Numbered from the stretch's first letter, positions 33,774 to 43,470 are shown. The stretch: DNA of 64,000 nucleotides from Flavobacteriales bacterium 34_180_T64 (GCA_002162765.1 MAAR01000019.1:1572-65571); one strand, 5' to 3'. A program made the numbers and translations. The notes: generated from the sequence alone by a model not told the origin.

Positions 33774-35009
33774 TTGAATTACGAGTTTTTTATAGCTAAA
33801 CGCATTATTGGTAGTAAAGCGTATAAAAGTAGTGTATCGGCACCAATTATAAAAATTGGAATTACTGCCATTGCTATAGGTATTATTGTCATGCTCATTG
33901 CGATTGCAACGGGTTTAGGACTTCAGGAAAAAATACGTGAAAAAGTAGTCGCATTCAATGGTCATGTGTCCATTACAAATTATGATTCTAATGTGTCTGA
34001 TGAATCTCAGGTACCAATTTCTACAGATCAAAAGTTCTATCCAGAATTTAAAAGTGTAACAGGTATAAAACATATTCAGGGCGTTGCTTCTAAATTTGGT
34101 TTAATTAGAACCGAATCTGACTTTGAAGGTATTGTTGTGAAGGGTGTTGGTGCGGATTATAATTGGACGTATTTTCAGGATTTTTTGAGAGAAGGCCGCC
34201 TCCCAGTTTATGGACAAGAGATGAGCCAAGAAGTCATTATTTCTAAGTATTTGGCCAATCGATTAAACTTTAAACTAGGCGATAGTTTTCAAACGCTATT
34301 CGGAGATAATATTAACGCAATGCCCAGAATTATTCAATACCAAATTGTAGGAGTTTACGATTCAGGTTTTGAAGAATTTGATAAGACCTATATCATTGGT
34401 GATATTCGACACATTCAGCGTTTAAATAAATGGTCGGCAGATCAAGTTGGCAATTTTGAAGTGTTTATAGATGACTTCTCTAAACTCACAGAAAAAGGGA
34501 CCGAAATTTACAAAGCCACACCATCAAATCTCGACGTTCAAACTGTAGAACAGAAATATGGCTCTATTTTTGAATGGATCAAAATCTTCGATAATAATAC
34601 CTATGGGATAATAGGAATTATGATCCTAGTTGCTGGAATTAATATGATAACTGCACTGTTAGTTCTCATATTAGAGCGCACACAAATGATAGGCATTTTA
34701 AAATCTCTAGGAAGCTCAAACTGGAGTATCCGTAAAGTATTTCTTTATAACGCTGCATATCTCATTGGACTTGGTTTATTCTGGGGAAATAGTATCGGAT
34801 TGGGACTATTGTTCGCACAACGTTATTTCGGGCTTTTGAAATTTCCTAACCCAGAGCAATATTACATGTCAATTATTCCAGTTCAAATTGGATTAGATTA
34901 TATTGTTTTGCTGAATGTAGGTACATTTATAGCGTGCCTGATTCTGCTTATAGTGCCATCCTATATCATTACCAAGATTTCACCAATAAAAGCAATTCGC
35001 TTCGAATAA
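33774..35009 (+). CDS. LolC/E-type (FtsX-like) ABC transporter permease
   Basis: A 411-aa membrane protein. One N-terminal helix (about 25-48, IIKIGITAIAIGIIVMLIAIA) is followed by a large extracytoplasmic MacB-PCD-like domain (about 50-265) and three C-terminal helices (about 272-300, 320-345 and 370-398). This is the layout of LolC/E and MacB permeases. LolC/E release lipoproteins from the inner membrane for transport to the outer membrane, which is the likely role. No ATPase gene is adjacent. The start is TTG at 33774, and the residues after it (MNYEFFIAKRI) match the family beginning. The divergent gene starts 8 bases away, so the promoter must lie within that gene. Confidence 0.85.
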   Translation: MNYEFFIAKRIIGSKAYKSSVSAPIIKIGITAIAIGIIVMLIAIATGLGLQEKIREKVVAFNGHVSITNYDSNVSDESQVPISTDQKFYPEFKSVTGIKHIQGVASKFGLIRTESDFEGIVVKGVGADYNWTYFQDFLREGRLPVYGQEMSQEVIISKYLANRLNFKLGDSFQTLFGDNINAMPRIIQYQIVGVYDSGFEEFDKTYIIGDIRHIQRLNKWSADQVGNFEVFIDDFSKLTEKGTEIYKATPSNLDVQTVEQKYGSIFEWIKIFDNNTYGIIGIMILVAGINMITALLVLILERTQMIGILKSLGSSNWSIRKVFLYNAAYLIGLGLFWGNSIGLGLLFAQRYFGLLKFPNPEQYYMSIIPVQIGLDYIVLLNVGTFIACLILLIVPSYIITKISPIKAIRFE

Positions 35010-35014
35010 TTTGG

Positions 35015-35112
35015 GCGTTCCCCTCTGGGTCAGGCTCTCACAAGTCGCTCTTTTCAAGGAGCTCCAACATACGCCTGCACTGAGCGCAGTCGAAGTGCTC
35101 CATCCTTAACGC
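35015..35112. repeat. Degenerate copy of the GGGCGTTCCC...CCTTAACGCA repeat
   Basis: It starts GGGCGTTCCCC at about 35012, continues GGTCAGGCTC and contains CACTGAGCGCAGTCGAAGTG, itself a common flavobacterial repeat arm (recollection). It ends ATCCTTAACGCA. It shares these landmarks with the repeat at 855-985 but the middle differs. It lies between the permease gene and the cysteine synthase gene. Confidence 0.7.
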
Positions 35113-35153
35113 AATAAAATAACGCATTTAACTTTTTACAATTTGCTTTTTGC

Positions 35154-35161
35154 TATTTTTG
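35154..35161 (+). promoter_or_regulatory. -7 box TATTTTTG upstream of cysteine synthase gene
   Basis: Perfect TANNTTTG, 17 bases before the ATG at 35179 and just after the dispersed repeat. Confidence 0.5.
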
Positions 35162-35178
35162 TGCCTTTAAAATAGACT

Positions 35179-36159
35179 ATGGAATACGCAAATAATATCC
35201 TCGAAACTATTGGGAATACACCTTTAGTAAAACTTAATAAATTGACAGCAGATTTACCATGTTTGGTTTTGGCTAAATACGAAACCTTCAATCCTGGGCA
35301 TTCTACCAAAGATAGGATGGCTTTAAAAATGATTGAAGACGCCGAAGCTGATGGACGATTGAAACCAGGCGGAACTATTATTGAAGGCACTTCCGGAAAT
35401 ACCGGAATGGGATTGGCACTTGTCGGGATTATAAAAGGCTACAAGTGTATTTTTGTAATAAGCGATAAGCAGTCTAAAGAGAAGTGTGATATCTTAAGAG
35501 CACATGGCGCTGAGGTTGTGGTCTGTCCAACAGATGTTGAGCCAACAGATCCAAGATCGTATTATTCAGTATCAAAACGCTTAGGCGAAGAAACGCCAAA
35601 TTCTTGGTACGTGAATCAATATGATAATCCGTCGAATGCAAAAGCACATTACGAAAGTACAGGACCAGAAATTTGGAAACAAACCGATGGTAAAATCACG
35701 CATTTTGTGGTTGGTGTTGGTACTGGTGGAACGATTTCAGGGGTTGGAAAATATTTAAAAGAGCAAAATCCAGATGTCAAAATTTGGGGTATTGATACCT
35801 ATGGTTCGGTATTTAAAAAATATCATGAAACGGGTGAGTTCGATGAGAATGAAATCTATCCCTATGTAACTGAAGGTATAGGTGAAGATATATTACCTGA
35901 GAATGTCGATTTCGATATTATTGATGGCTTTACTAAAGTAACAGATAAAGACGCCGCTGTGTATACACAATTGCTTGCAAAAGAAGAAGGCATGTTTTTA
36001 GGGAATTCTGCAGGAGCGGCAATAAAGGGACTATTGCAACTTAAAGATCAATTCTCTAAAGATGATGTTGTGGTTATTTTATTCCACGATCATGGCAGTC
36101 GTTATGTTGGAAAAATGTACAACAACGATTGGATGAAAAAAATGGGTTATATAGATTAA
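35179..36159 (+). CDS. PLP-dependent cysteine synthase/cystathionine beta-synthase family
   Basis: A 326-aa fold-type II PLP enzyme. IGNTPLVKLNKL at about 11-22, NPGHSTKDRMAL with the PLP Lys near 45, EGTSGNTGMGLALVG near 69-83, and the phosphate-binding GVGTGGTISGVGKYL near 179-193 are diagnostic. It should make cysteine from O-acetylserine and sulfide, or catalyse a cystathionine-type replacement. The C-terminal regulatory CBS domains of the eukaryotic cystathionine synthase are absent. The gene has its own -7 box and a terminator downstream. Confidence 0.9.
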   Translation: MEYANNILETIGNTPLVKLNKLTADLPCLVLAKYETFNPGHSTKDRMALKMIEDAEADGRLKPGGTIIEGTSGNTGMGLALVGIIKGYKCIFVISDKQSKEKCDILRAHGAEVVVCPTDVEPTDPRSYYSVSKRLGEETPNSWYVNQYDNPSNAKAHYESTGPEIWKQTDGKITHFVVGVGTGGTISGVGKYLKEQNPDVKIWGIDTYGSVFKKYHETGEFDENEIYPYVTEGIGEDILPENVDFDIIDGFTKVTDKDAAVYTQLLAKEEGMFLGNSAGAAIKGLLQLKDQFSKDDVVVILFHDHGSRYVGKMYNNDWMKKMGYID

Positions 36160-36177
36160 TCCATCACTATAAAACTT

Positions 36178-36210
36178 AAAACCTGAACCTAAACGTTCAG
36201 GTTTTTTTTG
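36178..36210 (+). terminator. Intrinsic terminator after cysteine synthase gene
   Basis: AAACCTGAAC and GTTCAGGTTT form a perfect stem with a short loop (CTAAAC), followed by eight Ts. Confidence 0.9.
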
Positions 36211-36247
36211 TATACCTTTATTACTTTATTTACCAAACTTATTTTTA

Positions 36248-37030
36248 ATGAAAACTATATTTTTATGTCTCATGACATTCATGTGTTCAATTACATTTGC
36301 ACAAACCGAAACGGATACCATTACCACTAAATCTGGATTGAAATATTATTTCACCCATCGTGGTGAAGGCACAGCAATTGATTCAGGAAAAGTTGCCATA
36401 CAACATTATACAGTTTGGTTGTCTAATGGTGAGAAGTTGGACTCTTCAAGAGATAAAAATGAACCTTTAGCTAGTGAACATCCAACTACTGGATTGATAA
36501 AAGGAATGAACGAAGCAATATCCTTAATGAAAATTGGCGATCGTGGTATTTTTATTATGCCGTATCAATTGGCTTATGGTGAAAAGGGAAGAGGTTCAAT
36601 ACCGCCTAAAGAAACACTGACTTTTGATATCGAACTCTTAGAAATGAGAGATAGTTCATTACAAAAGGAACTGATGGCAGTACTTTTTGAAGACCCAAAA
36701 GCAGAAGATACCAAACCTAATCTTAAAGCAGCTCTCGAATTGTTTAGCACATTACAGGCGAATAATTTTAAAGACTTATATCTATCTGAAGGTGATTTAA
36801 ATAGCATTGGATATCGATTGTTAAAAAAATTCCCGAATGAGGCTTTGTCAATTTTCAAATTGAATGTTGAACTATATCCAAATGCCGGGAATCCTCATGA
36901 TAGTTTAGCCGAAGCGTATATGACTTTAGGCGATAATGATAATGCAATTAAACATTATGAAAAGGCACTAGAGCTCGATCCTGAAAATGAAAATGCTAGA
37001 AACATGCTGAGAGATCTTAAAAAACACTAA
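36248..37030 (+). CDS. Secreted FKBP-type prolyl isomerase with TPR
   Basis: A 260-aa protein with a signal peptide (MKTIFLCLMTFMCSITFAQ). An FKBP domain (about 25-135) carries VAIQHYTVWLSNGEKLDSS, the GLIKGMNEAISLMKIGDRGIFIMP stretch and GSIPPKETLTFDIELLEM. A TPR pair follows (about 190-255), with AEAYMTLGDNDNAIKHYEKALELDPEN. It should speed cis/trans isomerisation of proline bonds in periplasmic or outer-membrane proteins, and the TPR would dock a partner. The gene follows a terminator. Confidence 0.88.
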   Translation: MKTIFLCLMTFMCSITFAQTETDTITTKSGLKYYFTHRGEGTAIDSGKVAIQHYTVWLSNGEKLDSSRDKNEPLASEHPTTGLIKGMNEAISLMKIGDRGIFIMPYQLAYGEKGRGSIPPKETLTFDIELLEMRDSSLQKELMAVLFEDPKAEDTKPNLKAALELFSTLQANNFKDLYLSEGDLNSIGYRLLKKFPNEALSIFKLNVELYPNAGNPHDSLAEAYMTLGDNDNAIKHYEKALELDPENENARNMLRDLKKH

Positions 37031-37136
37031 ATTAAAATTGAATTTATTTCTATTGGATTCATACATATCTAAGACTGAGTCTGATTATGATTTAGTTTTA
37101 GTGTTGTGATATCAAATTTTCTCTTATTTTAGTTGA

Positions 37137-38408
37137 ATGAGAGAAAATTTTCTACACTATATTTGGAAACATAAAAAATTTGACGTCGTAAATTTACGTA
37201 CAACGCAGCTTCAATCTATTACATTGGTGACTGTAGGTCAGCATAACCCTAATTCTGGTCCCGACTTTTTCAATGCAAAACTTAAAATAGACCAGCAACT
37301 TTGGGCAGGAAATGTAGAGATTCATGTAAAATCAAGTGATTGGTACTTACATCATCATGAGAAAGATTCGGCCTATGATAATGTGATTCTTCATGTGGTC
37401 TATGAACACGATACAGAAATATTTAGAAAAGACAATTCGACAATTCCAACTTTAGAAATCAAGGGTTATATTGACGTTCGACTTGTTAATTCATATGAAA
37501 AGCTTTTTTCAAAAGGGGAAAAGTGGATTAACTGTGCTCAAGACTTTAACGAAGTAGATGATTTAATTTTAAATAATTGGTTAGAGCGTATGTATATTGA
37601 GCGTTTAGAACAAAAATCTGATCTAGTTGAAACCTTACTTCATAATTCAAATAATGATTTGGAGGCTACCCTATTTAAATTAATTGCTAAGAATTTCGGA
37701 TTAAAAGTTAATGGCGCAGCTTTTTACAGCTTATCGAAATCTATTGATTTCTCCGTAGTAAGAAAAATTCGAACGAATCCCGTTGAACTAGAAGCCCTGT
37801 TTTTTGGTCAGGCTAGACTTTTGGAACGAGAAATTCAAAACGATTACTATTTAAAATTGTTAAAGAAATACAAGTATTTACGACAAAAATTTCATCTATC
37901 AAATAGCCAAGTTGTGCCTTTTCAGTTTTTCAGATTACGACCAGCGAATTTTCCAACTATTCGATTGTCACAGTTGGCAACTTTATATCATAAAGAAAAA
38001 CATGTGTTATCTAAAGTAATTGAAGCTAAATGTTTGGAAGATTTTTATGAGCTCTTTAAAGTGGAAGCTACATCGTTTTGGAAGGACCATTATACATTCG
38101 ACAAGATTTCAAAAACTTCTCATAAAATTACTACAAAAGCGTTTATAGACTTGCTTATTATAAATAGTATACTGCCTATTAAATTCTGTTATGCCAAACA
38201 AAAAGGCCTTGATACTAATGATCATATTTTTACAATAATCAAGGAAGTTTCTTCAGAAAAGAATACTATAGTCTCTGCATTTAATAAATTAAAACCAATT
38301 ACAAATTCTGCATTAGAATCTCAAGCACTTATCCAACTTAAAACAGAATATTGTGATAAAAATAGATGTTTACAATGTGTTATTGGGAATGCCTTAATCA
38401 CCAAATAA
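37137..38408 (+). CDS. DUF2851 family protein
   Basis: A 423-aa soluble protein of the Bacteroidota-typical DUF2851 family. The N-terminal MRENFLHYIWKHKKFDVVNLRT, the central HNPNSGPDFFNAKLKI..WAGNVEIHVKSSDW (restriction-endonuclease-like in appearance) and the last residues CDKNRCLQCVIG are characteristic. The C-terminal cysteines are spaced C-x4-C-x2-C and could bind metal. The family has no established function; the GNVEIH stretch invites a nuclease guess, which I do not assert. It is followed by the PspC gene after 16 bases. Confidence 0.8.
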   Translation: MRENFLHYIWKHKKFDVVNLRTTQLQSITLVTVGQHNPNSGPDFFNAKLKIDQQLWAGNVEIHVKSSDWYLHHHEKDSAYDNVILHVVYEHDTEIFRKDNSTIPTLEIKGYIDVRLVNSYEKLFSKGEKWINCAQDFNEVDDLILNNWLERMYIERLEQKSDLVETLLHNSNNDLEATLFKLIAKNFGLKVNGAAFYSLSKSIDFSVVRKIRTNPVELEALFFGQARLLEREIQNDYYLKLLKKYKYLRQKFHLSNSQVVPFQFFRLRPANFPTIRLSQLATLYHKEKHVLSKVIEAKCLEDFYELFKVEATSFWKDHYTFDKISKTSHKITTKAFIDLLIINSILPIKFCYAKQKGLDTNDHIFTIIKEVSSEKNTIVSAFNKLKPITNSALESQALIQLKTEYCDKNRCLQCVIGNALITK

Positions 38409-38424
38409 ATTATTAAATTGCAGC

Positions 38425-38652
38425 ATGAATGTTTTATATAAACCATTACTCTATTTTCAAAAACATGGGTATTATGTTTGTCAAAGAATTGCCGATAGAA
38501 TTGGAATTAGAGCCAAAGTTGTGCGGACTTCATTTATGTACTTAACATTTGTGACTTTAGGTTTTGGCTTTGCCCTATATTTGTTCATAGCATTTTGGAT
38601 GCGTATAAAAGACTTATTGTATACGAAACGTTCTTCAGTATTTGATTTATAG
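38425..38652 (+). CDS. PspC-domain membrane protein
   Basis: A 75-aa protein with an amphipathic N-terminus (QKHGYYVCQRIADRIGIRAKVVRTSF) and a hydrophobic helix (about 38-58, LTFVTLGFGFALYLFIAFW). This is the PspC domain pattern. PspC proteins sense envelope stress, but small versions like this one have no fixed role in Bacteroidota. It is followed 3 bases later by the potassium-channel gene, which suggests one operon with it and DUF2851. Confidence 0.82.
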   Translation: MNVLYKPLLYFQKHGYYVCQRIADRIGIRAKVVRTSFMYLTFVTLGFGFALYLFIAFWMRIKDLLYTKRSSVFDL

Positions 38653-38655
38653 CTT

Positions 38656-39684
38656 ATGACCAACCCAATTATTAAACTTTTCAGATCTAAAATTAGAATC
38701 GCAATATTTCTATTAATAGGATTACTTCTAGTAGGTGTAATTGGCTTTAGAATCATGTCTAACTTGTCCTGGGTAGATGCGCTTTACATGACAGTAATTA
38801 CCATTACAACAGTTGGATATGGAGAAGTACAGCCTCTAGATCAAAACTCAAAACTTTTTACTATTCTCTTAATTTTAGCAAGTGTTGTAATTGTAGGTTA
38901 TGCAATTAAAGTGATTACCGAATATATATTAAGCAAAAATGATTTGGACGAAATAAAACAAAAAAGGATGCAAAAGAAAATAGATAACCTAAGTAATCAT
39001 ATCATTATTTGTGGCTATGGTAGAAACGGAAAACAAGCTGCAACAAAGTTGTTAGCATATAATAAACCATTTGTTATTATTGAACAGAATAAAGAATTGG
39101 TGGATAAATTTCAAAGTGAACTAGTGCCTTTTGTACATGGGAACGCCAATGAAGATGAAGTTTTAATTCAGGCAGGTATTGAACGCGCTGCGTGCTTAAT
39201 TTCTGCCTTGCCAAATGATGCTGATAATTTGTTTGTTGTGCTATCTGCAAGACAAATAAATAATAATATGAATATTATTAGTCGTGCCTCTCAAGAGACA
39301 TCTTATAAAAAATTAAAATTAGCAGGTGCGAATAATGTTATTCTTCCAGATAAAATTGGTGGCGATCATATGGCATCATTGGTTGTCGTACCAGGACTTT
39401 TAGAATTTATAGATAATTTATCAATTGTTGGAAAATCTAATATTAACATCGAAGAAATAGCAGTTGAAAAATTGTACGACACTAAAGAGGTTAAAACCAT
39501 AAAAGACTTAGATCTTAGAAAAAAAACGGGATGTAGTGTTATAGGATATAAAGATGAGCGTGGAGATTATGTGATAAATCCTGAAGCCGATTTAAAACTA
39601 GTAGCAAATTCTAGAGTCATCGTATTAGGAAGACCCGAACAAATACAAAAGCTAAATTCACTTTATAATATAGAAGTGGAGTAG
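38656..39684 (+). CDS. Potassium channel with TrkA-N/RCK domains
   Basis: A 342-aa channel subunit. Two membrane helices (about 14-33 and 66-92) flank a pore loop with the K+ selectivity filter TTVGYGEVQP at residues 51-60. A cytosolic RCK domain follows, with the NAD-binding GYGRNG at about 120-125, and a C-terminal TrkA-C-like part from about 255. It should form a gated K+ channel of the MthK type. It follows the PspC gene closely. Confidence 0.9.
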   Translation: MTNPIIKLFRSKIRIAIFLLIGLLLVGVIGFRIMSNLSWVDALYMTVITITTVGYGEVQPLDQNSKLFTILLILASVVIVGYAIKVITEYILSKNDLDEIKQKRMQKKIDNLSNHIIICGYGRNGKQAATKLLAYNKPFVIIEQNKELVDKFQSELVPFVHGNANEDEVLIQAGIERAACLISALPNDADNLFVVLSARQINNNMNIISRASQETSYKKLKLAGANNVILPDKIGGDHMASLVVVPGLLEFIDNLSIVGKSNINIEEIAVEKLYDTKEVKTIKDLDLRKKTGCSVIGYKDERGDYVINPEADLKLVANSRVIVLGRPEQIQKLNSLYNIEVE

Positions 39685-39774
39685 GCTTTTTAACAAAGGA
39701 TGTTTTTAAAAACGATATTTTTTTAGCATCTTGCTGCCTGCTTTTTACTATTAACTAACTAACAAATACTCATT

Positions 39775-41370
39775 ATGAAGAAATTTCTTCTTTCATTTTT
39801 TACTTTAATACTACCAATTTTAACCTTCGCACAAGAGGTTACTGAAAAAGGAATCGATCAACAGATTGATGAAAGTTTTGGTAATGCTACTGGCTGGTTT
39901 GTAAATGCAATTTTTTATCAAATTGATTTCGGAGGAGGCGTTAAAGTGTTTTGGGTATTATTTCCTTTGATTATTGGAGCGACTTATTTTACCATTTATT
40001 TTAAGTTTATAAACTTTAGAGGATTTTTTACATCTGTAAATATTGTTAGAGGAAAATATGACGATATAGATCATCACGAATCTTTAATTGGAGCTGGAGA
40101 CTCTACGCCTGGAGGAGATGCTATTGAAACGATAGCTATTGAAGGGCATGTAGGTGAAGTGTCGCATTTTCAAGCGCTAACTGCAGCACTGTCAGCCACG
40201 GTAGGATTAGGAAATATAGCTGGTGTTGCAATTGCAGTATCCATTGGAGGAGCTGGCGCCACATTTTGGATGATAGTAGCTGGTTTACTAGGTATGGCAT
40301 CCAAATTTGTAGAGTGTACGCTTGGTGTAAAATATAGAGATATAGCTGAAGATGGAACCGTTTATGGAGGGCCAATGTATTACTTGACCAAAGGATTGAA
40401 ATCTAAAGGATTAGAAGGTCTTGGGAAAGTGCTAGCCGTTCTATTTGCCATATTTGTAATTGGTGGTTCATTTGGAGGCGGAAATATGTTTCAAGTAAAT
40501 CAAGCAGCCCAATTATTTGAACACATGACTGGTGGTGAAGCATCATTTATGCATGGTTATCGTTGGGTATTTGGTTTAGTAATGGCAATATTAGTCGGTA
40601 TTGTAATAATTGGAGGTATTAAAAAAATTGCTAAAGTAACCGATAAGATTGTACCTTTTATGGTTGTGATTTATGTTGCAGCTTCACTATTTGTAATATT
40701 TGCAAATTATGATATGATTGGTTCTGCTTTCGTGCAAATTTTTGATGGCGCATTTAGCCCTGAAGGTGTTGCTGGTGGAGCTATTGGAGTATTAGTCCAG
40801 GGGTTTAGGCGAGCAGCATTTTCAAACGAAGCCGGAATAGGTTCTGCTTCTATAGCGCATTCTGCAGTAAAAACAAAGTATGCTGCAAGTGAAGGATTAG
40901 TAGCATTACTAGAACCATTTATAGATACTGTTGTTGTATGTACGATGACAGCCTTAGTATTAGTTATTACTGGAAATGTAACGGCTGCCAATGCTGGATT
41001 GAATGATGCGGATGCTATTTTACTAACATCTGGAGCATTTGAATCTGTAATATCATGGTTCCCTTATGTGCTAACAGTGGCTGTTGTGTTATTTGCATTT
41101 AGTACCATGATTTCTTGGTCGTATTATGGTTATCAAGGTTGGGCTTATTTATTCGGAAGAACTAAAAAGATGGAGTATGCATATAAAGTATTATTTTGTT
41201 TATTTGTAATCGTTGGTGCATCAATTAGCTTAGGCTCTGTTATTGGATTCTCAGATGCAATGATTTTTGCAATGATGATACCAAATATGATTGGCCTTGT
41301 ATTACTTGCTCCGAAGGTTAAGAAAGAACTTGATAAATACCTAAGTGCGATAAAAGCTAAAAAGGTGTAA
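39775..41370 (+). CDS. Alanine or glycine:cation (Na+) symporter family
   Basis: A 531-aa inner-membrane amino-acid transporter (AGCS family) using a sodium or proton gradient. It has a signal-like N-terminus (MKKFLLSFFTLILPILTFAQ) and about 10 further hydrophobic helices. The motif ALTAALSATVGLGNIAGVAIAVSIGGAGATFWMIVAG (about 135-171) and GFRRAAFSNEAGIGSASIAHSA (about 342-363) are family signatures. A signal peptide on an AGCS member appears in several Bacteroidota; the mature N-terminus is then periplasmic. No regulatory site is visible upstream. Confidence 0.9.
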   Translation: MKKFLLSFFTLILPILTFAQEVTEKGIDQQIDESFGNATGWFVNAIFYQIDFGGGVKVFWVLFPLIIGATYFTIYFKFINFRGFFTSVNIVRGKYDDIDHHESLIGAGDSTPGGDAIETIAIEGHVGEVSHFQALTAALSATVGLGNIAGVAIAVSIGGAGATFWMIVAGLLGMASKFVECTLGVKYRDIAEDGTVYGGPMYYLTKGLKSKGLEGLGKVLAVLFAIFVIGGSFGGGNMFQVNQAAQLFEHMTGGEASFMHGYRWVFGLVMAILVGIVIIGGIKKIAKVTDKIVPFMVVIYVAASLFVIFANYDMIGSAFVQIFDGAFSPEGVAGGAIGVLVQGFRRAAFSNEAGIGSASIAHSAVKTKYAASEGLVALLEPFIDTVVVCTMTALVLVITGNVTAANAGLNDADAILLTSGAFESVISWFPYVLTVAVVLFAFSTMISWSYYGYQGWAYLFGRTKKMEYAYKVLFCLFVIVGASISLGSVIGFSDAMIFAMMIPNMIGLVLLAPKVKKELDKYLSAIKAKKV

Positions 41371-41379
41371 ATTTATAAT

Positions 41380-42258
41380 ATGAAACATATCAAATCCCAT
41401 TTCAAGTTTTCAAAAGGACAACGAAGTGGGATTTTTTTATTGATTGTACTGATTATTATAGTGCAATGTATCTACTTTTTTGTAGATAAGCCAGTTGATG
41501 AATTGGTTATAAATCAAGCGGAATTGGATCAATTTCGATCTGAAGTAGACTCACTTAAACAGATTCAGATTGAAAAGAATAAACCTAAAGTATTTCCATT
41601 CAACCCAAATTATATTACCGATTACAAAGGATATACGCTTGGTATGTCCAATGAAGAGATTGATCGTTTATTAGAATTCAGAGCAAAAAATAAATGGATA
41701 AATTCGATTAAGGATTTTCAAAAGGTTACTAAAGTTTCAGATTCACTATTGGCAGTAATTTCTCCACATTTTAAATTTCCGGAATGGGTAACAAATCCTA
41801 AGACTAAACGAAACAAGTCCTATTCTAATTATAATGTACCGAAATCATATTCACAAAAAATAGATTTAAATCTTGCGACAGCACAACAGCTTCAAAAGGT
41901 CAATGGTATAGGAAAAGCATTTTCTGCACGAATAGTAAAATTTAGAAATAAATTTCCGGGTGGTTTCATTTCTGATGTACAGCTTCAAGATGTCTATGGA
42001 TTATCGCCAGAAGTTATAGAACGTATTACAAACGAATTCACGGTTAAAACGCCAAGAGTTATCCAAATAATAAAATTGAATGAAGCTACTATTGATGAAC
42101 TTGTTACTATTCAGCACATTGATTATGAAATTGCACATCATATTATAGAACAAAGAATACTGAGACAAGGCTACCAATCTTTGAATGATTTAACAAAAGT
42201 AAAAGACTTTCCGGTCAATAAAATTGAGATAATTAAGTTATATTTGACCCTCAATTAA
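41380..42258 (+). CDS. ComEA-like helix-hairpin-helix membrane protein
   Basis: A 292-aa protein with one N-terminal membrane helix (about 17-34) and three helix-hairpin-helix segments. The best are LNLATAQQLQKVNGIGKAFSARIVKFRNKFPGGF (about 163-196) and KLNEATIDELVTIQHIDYEIAHHII (about 227-251). This is the ComEA/Hlp-type arrangement of tandem HhH motifs that bind DNA without sequence preference. In competent bacteria ComEA is part of DNA uptake, but other competence genes are not seen here. The gene follows the symporter by 9 bases. Confidence 0.82.
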   Translation: MKHIKSHFKFSKGQRSGIFLLIVLIIIVQCIYFFVDKPVDELVINQAELDQFRSEVDSLKQIQIEKNKPKVFPFNPNYITDYKGYTLGMSNEEIDRLLEFRAKNKWINSIKDFQKVTKVSDSLLAVISPHFKFPEWVTNPKTKRNKSYSNYNVPKSYSQKIDLNLATAQQLQKVNGIGKAFSARIVKFRNKFPGGFISDVQLQDVYGLSPEVIERITNEFTVKTPRVIQIIKLNEATIDELVTIQHIDYEIAHHIIEQRILRQGYQSLNDLTKVKDFPVNKIEIIKLYLTLN

Positions 42259-42278
42259 TTGTACTAAACACGAATTTT

Positions 42279-43445
42279 ATGAACAGTATGTACTTCACAG
42301 AAGAACATCAACTTTTTAGACAAAGTCTAAAAGATTTTTTAAACAAAGAAGTTGTACCACATATCGATAAATGGGAGAAATCTGGAACTATAGAGCGTTT
42401 CATTTGGGAGAAATTCGGAGAAATGGGATTTTTTGGTTTAGCCTATCCTGAACAATATGGAGGCCTTAATCTAGATTTATTTTATACAGTTATTCTATTG
42501 GAAGAATTGCAAAAAGTGAATTCTGGTGGTTTTGCAGCTGCCATGTGGGCTCATGCTTATTTAGCTATGACTCATGTTAATGCTGAAGGAAGTCATGACA
42601 TTAAAGAACGGTATTTAACGCCAAGTATAAATGGCCAAATGATAGGCTGTCTATGCGTTACAGAACCATTTGGAGGAAGCGATGTTGCCGGAATGAGATC
42701 TACTGCTGTTAAACAAGGAGATACGTATGTGATAAATGGATCTAAAACATTTATAACTAATGGAATTTATAGCGACTATTTAGTTGTTGCAGCTAAAACA
42801 AGTCCAGAACTTGGTAATAAAGGAATCAGTATGTTTATTATTGATAGAGATGCAGTAGGTATATCTTCAACTAAACTTGATAAATTAGGATGGAGAGCCT
42901 CTGATACGGCAGAAATTGCTTTTGATAATGTTGTTATTCCTGCGAGTCATTTAATGGGAGAAGAAGGTCAAGGTTTTCCATATATCATGCAGCATTTTGC
43001 ATTTGAGCGCTTAATAATGGGTGTAAATGCACATGCTAGAGCAGAATATGCTTTAGAATATGCACAACAATACATGTCGGAAAGACAAACGTTTGGAAAA
43101 ACCATAAATCAGTACCAAGCATTGCGTCATGCATTTGCAGATTCATATAGTTATATGGAAATTTGCAAAGAATATAACTATACTGTAGCAGCGCGAATGA
43201 ATAAAGGAGAGTATGTGGTTAAAGAAGCAACTATTTCTAAACTACAATCCACAAAAATGGCAGATGAGGTTGCTACTCAATGTTTGCAATTTTTAGGAGG
43301 CTATGGATACATGGAAGATTATCCATTAGCAAGACTGCTACGTGATAGTCGACTGGGGCCAATTGGTGGAGGAACCTCCGAGATTCTTAGAGAAATAATC
43401 TCTAAAATCGTGATTGATAAAAAGGATTATAAGCCGTCCACTTAA
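42279..43445 (+). CDS. Acyl-CoA dehydrogenase
   Basis: A 388-aa FAD flavoprotein oxidising acyl-CoA to enoyl-CoA. The family patterns CVTEPFGGSDVAGMRSTA (about 126-143), GSKTFITNG (about 154-162) and GWRASDTAEIAFDNVVIP (about 204-221) are present. QFLGGYGYMEDYPLARLLRDSR lies near the C-terminus. The Glu of the medium-chain enzymes is replaced by Gly in GPIGGGTSEI. Glu256 in the helix used by long-chain and isovaleryl types is therefore the likely base. The start may be Met1 (42279) or Met4 (42288). It follows the HhH gene by 20 bases. Confidence 0.9.
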   Translation: MNSMYFTEEHQLFRQSLKDFLNKEVVPHIDKWEKSGTIERFIWEKFGEMGFFGLAYPEQYGGLNLDLFYTVILLEELQKVNSGGFAAAMWAHAYLAMTHVNAEGSHDIKERYLTPSINGQMIGCLCVTEPFGGSDVAGMRSTAVKQGDTYVINGSKTFITNGIYSDYLVVAAKTSPELGNKGISMFIIDRDAVGISSTKLDKLGWRASDTAEIAFDNVVIPASHLMGEEGQGFPYIMQHFAFERLIMGVNAHARAEYALEYAQQYMSERQTFGKTINQYQALRHAFADSYSYMEICKEYNYTVAARMNKGEYVVKEATISKLQSTKMADEVATQCLQFLGGYGYMEDYPLARLLRDSRLGPIGGGTSEILREIISKIVIDKKDYKPST

Positions 43446-43470
43446 AAGCAGTTCAAATTTAATTTCTAAG

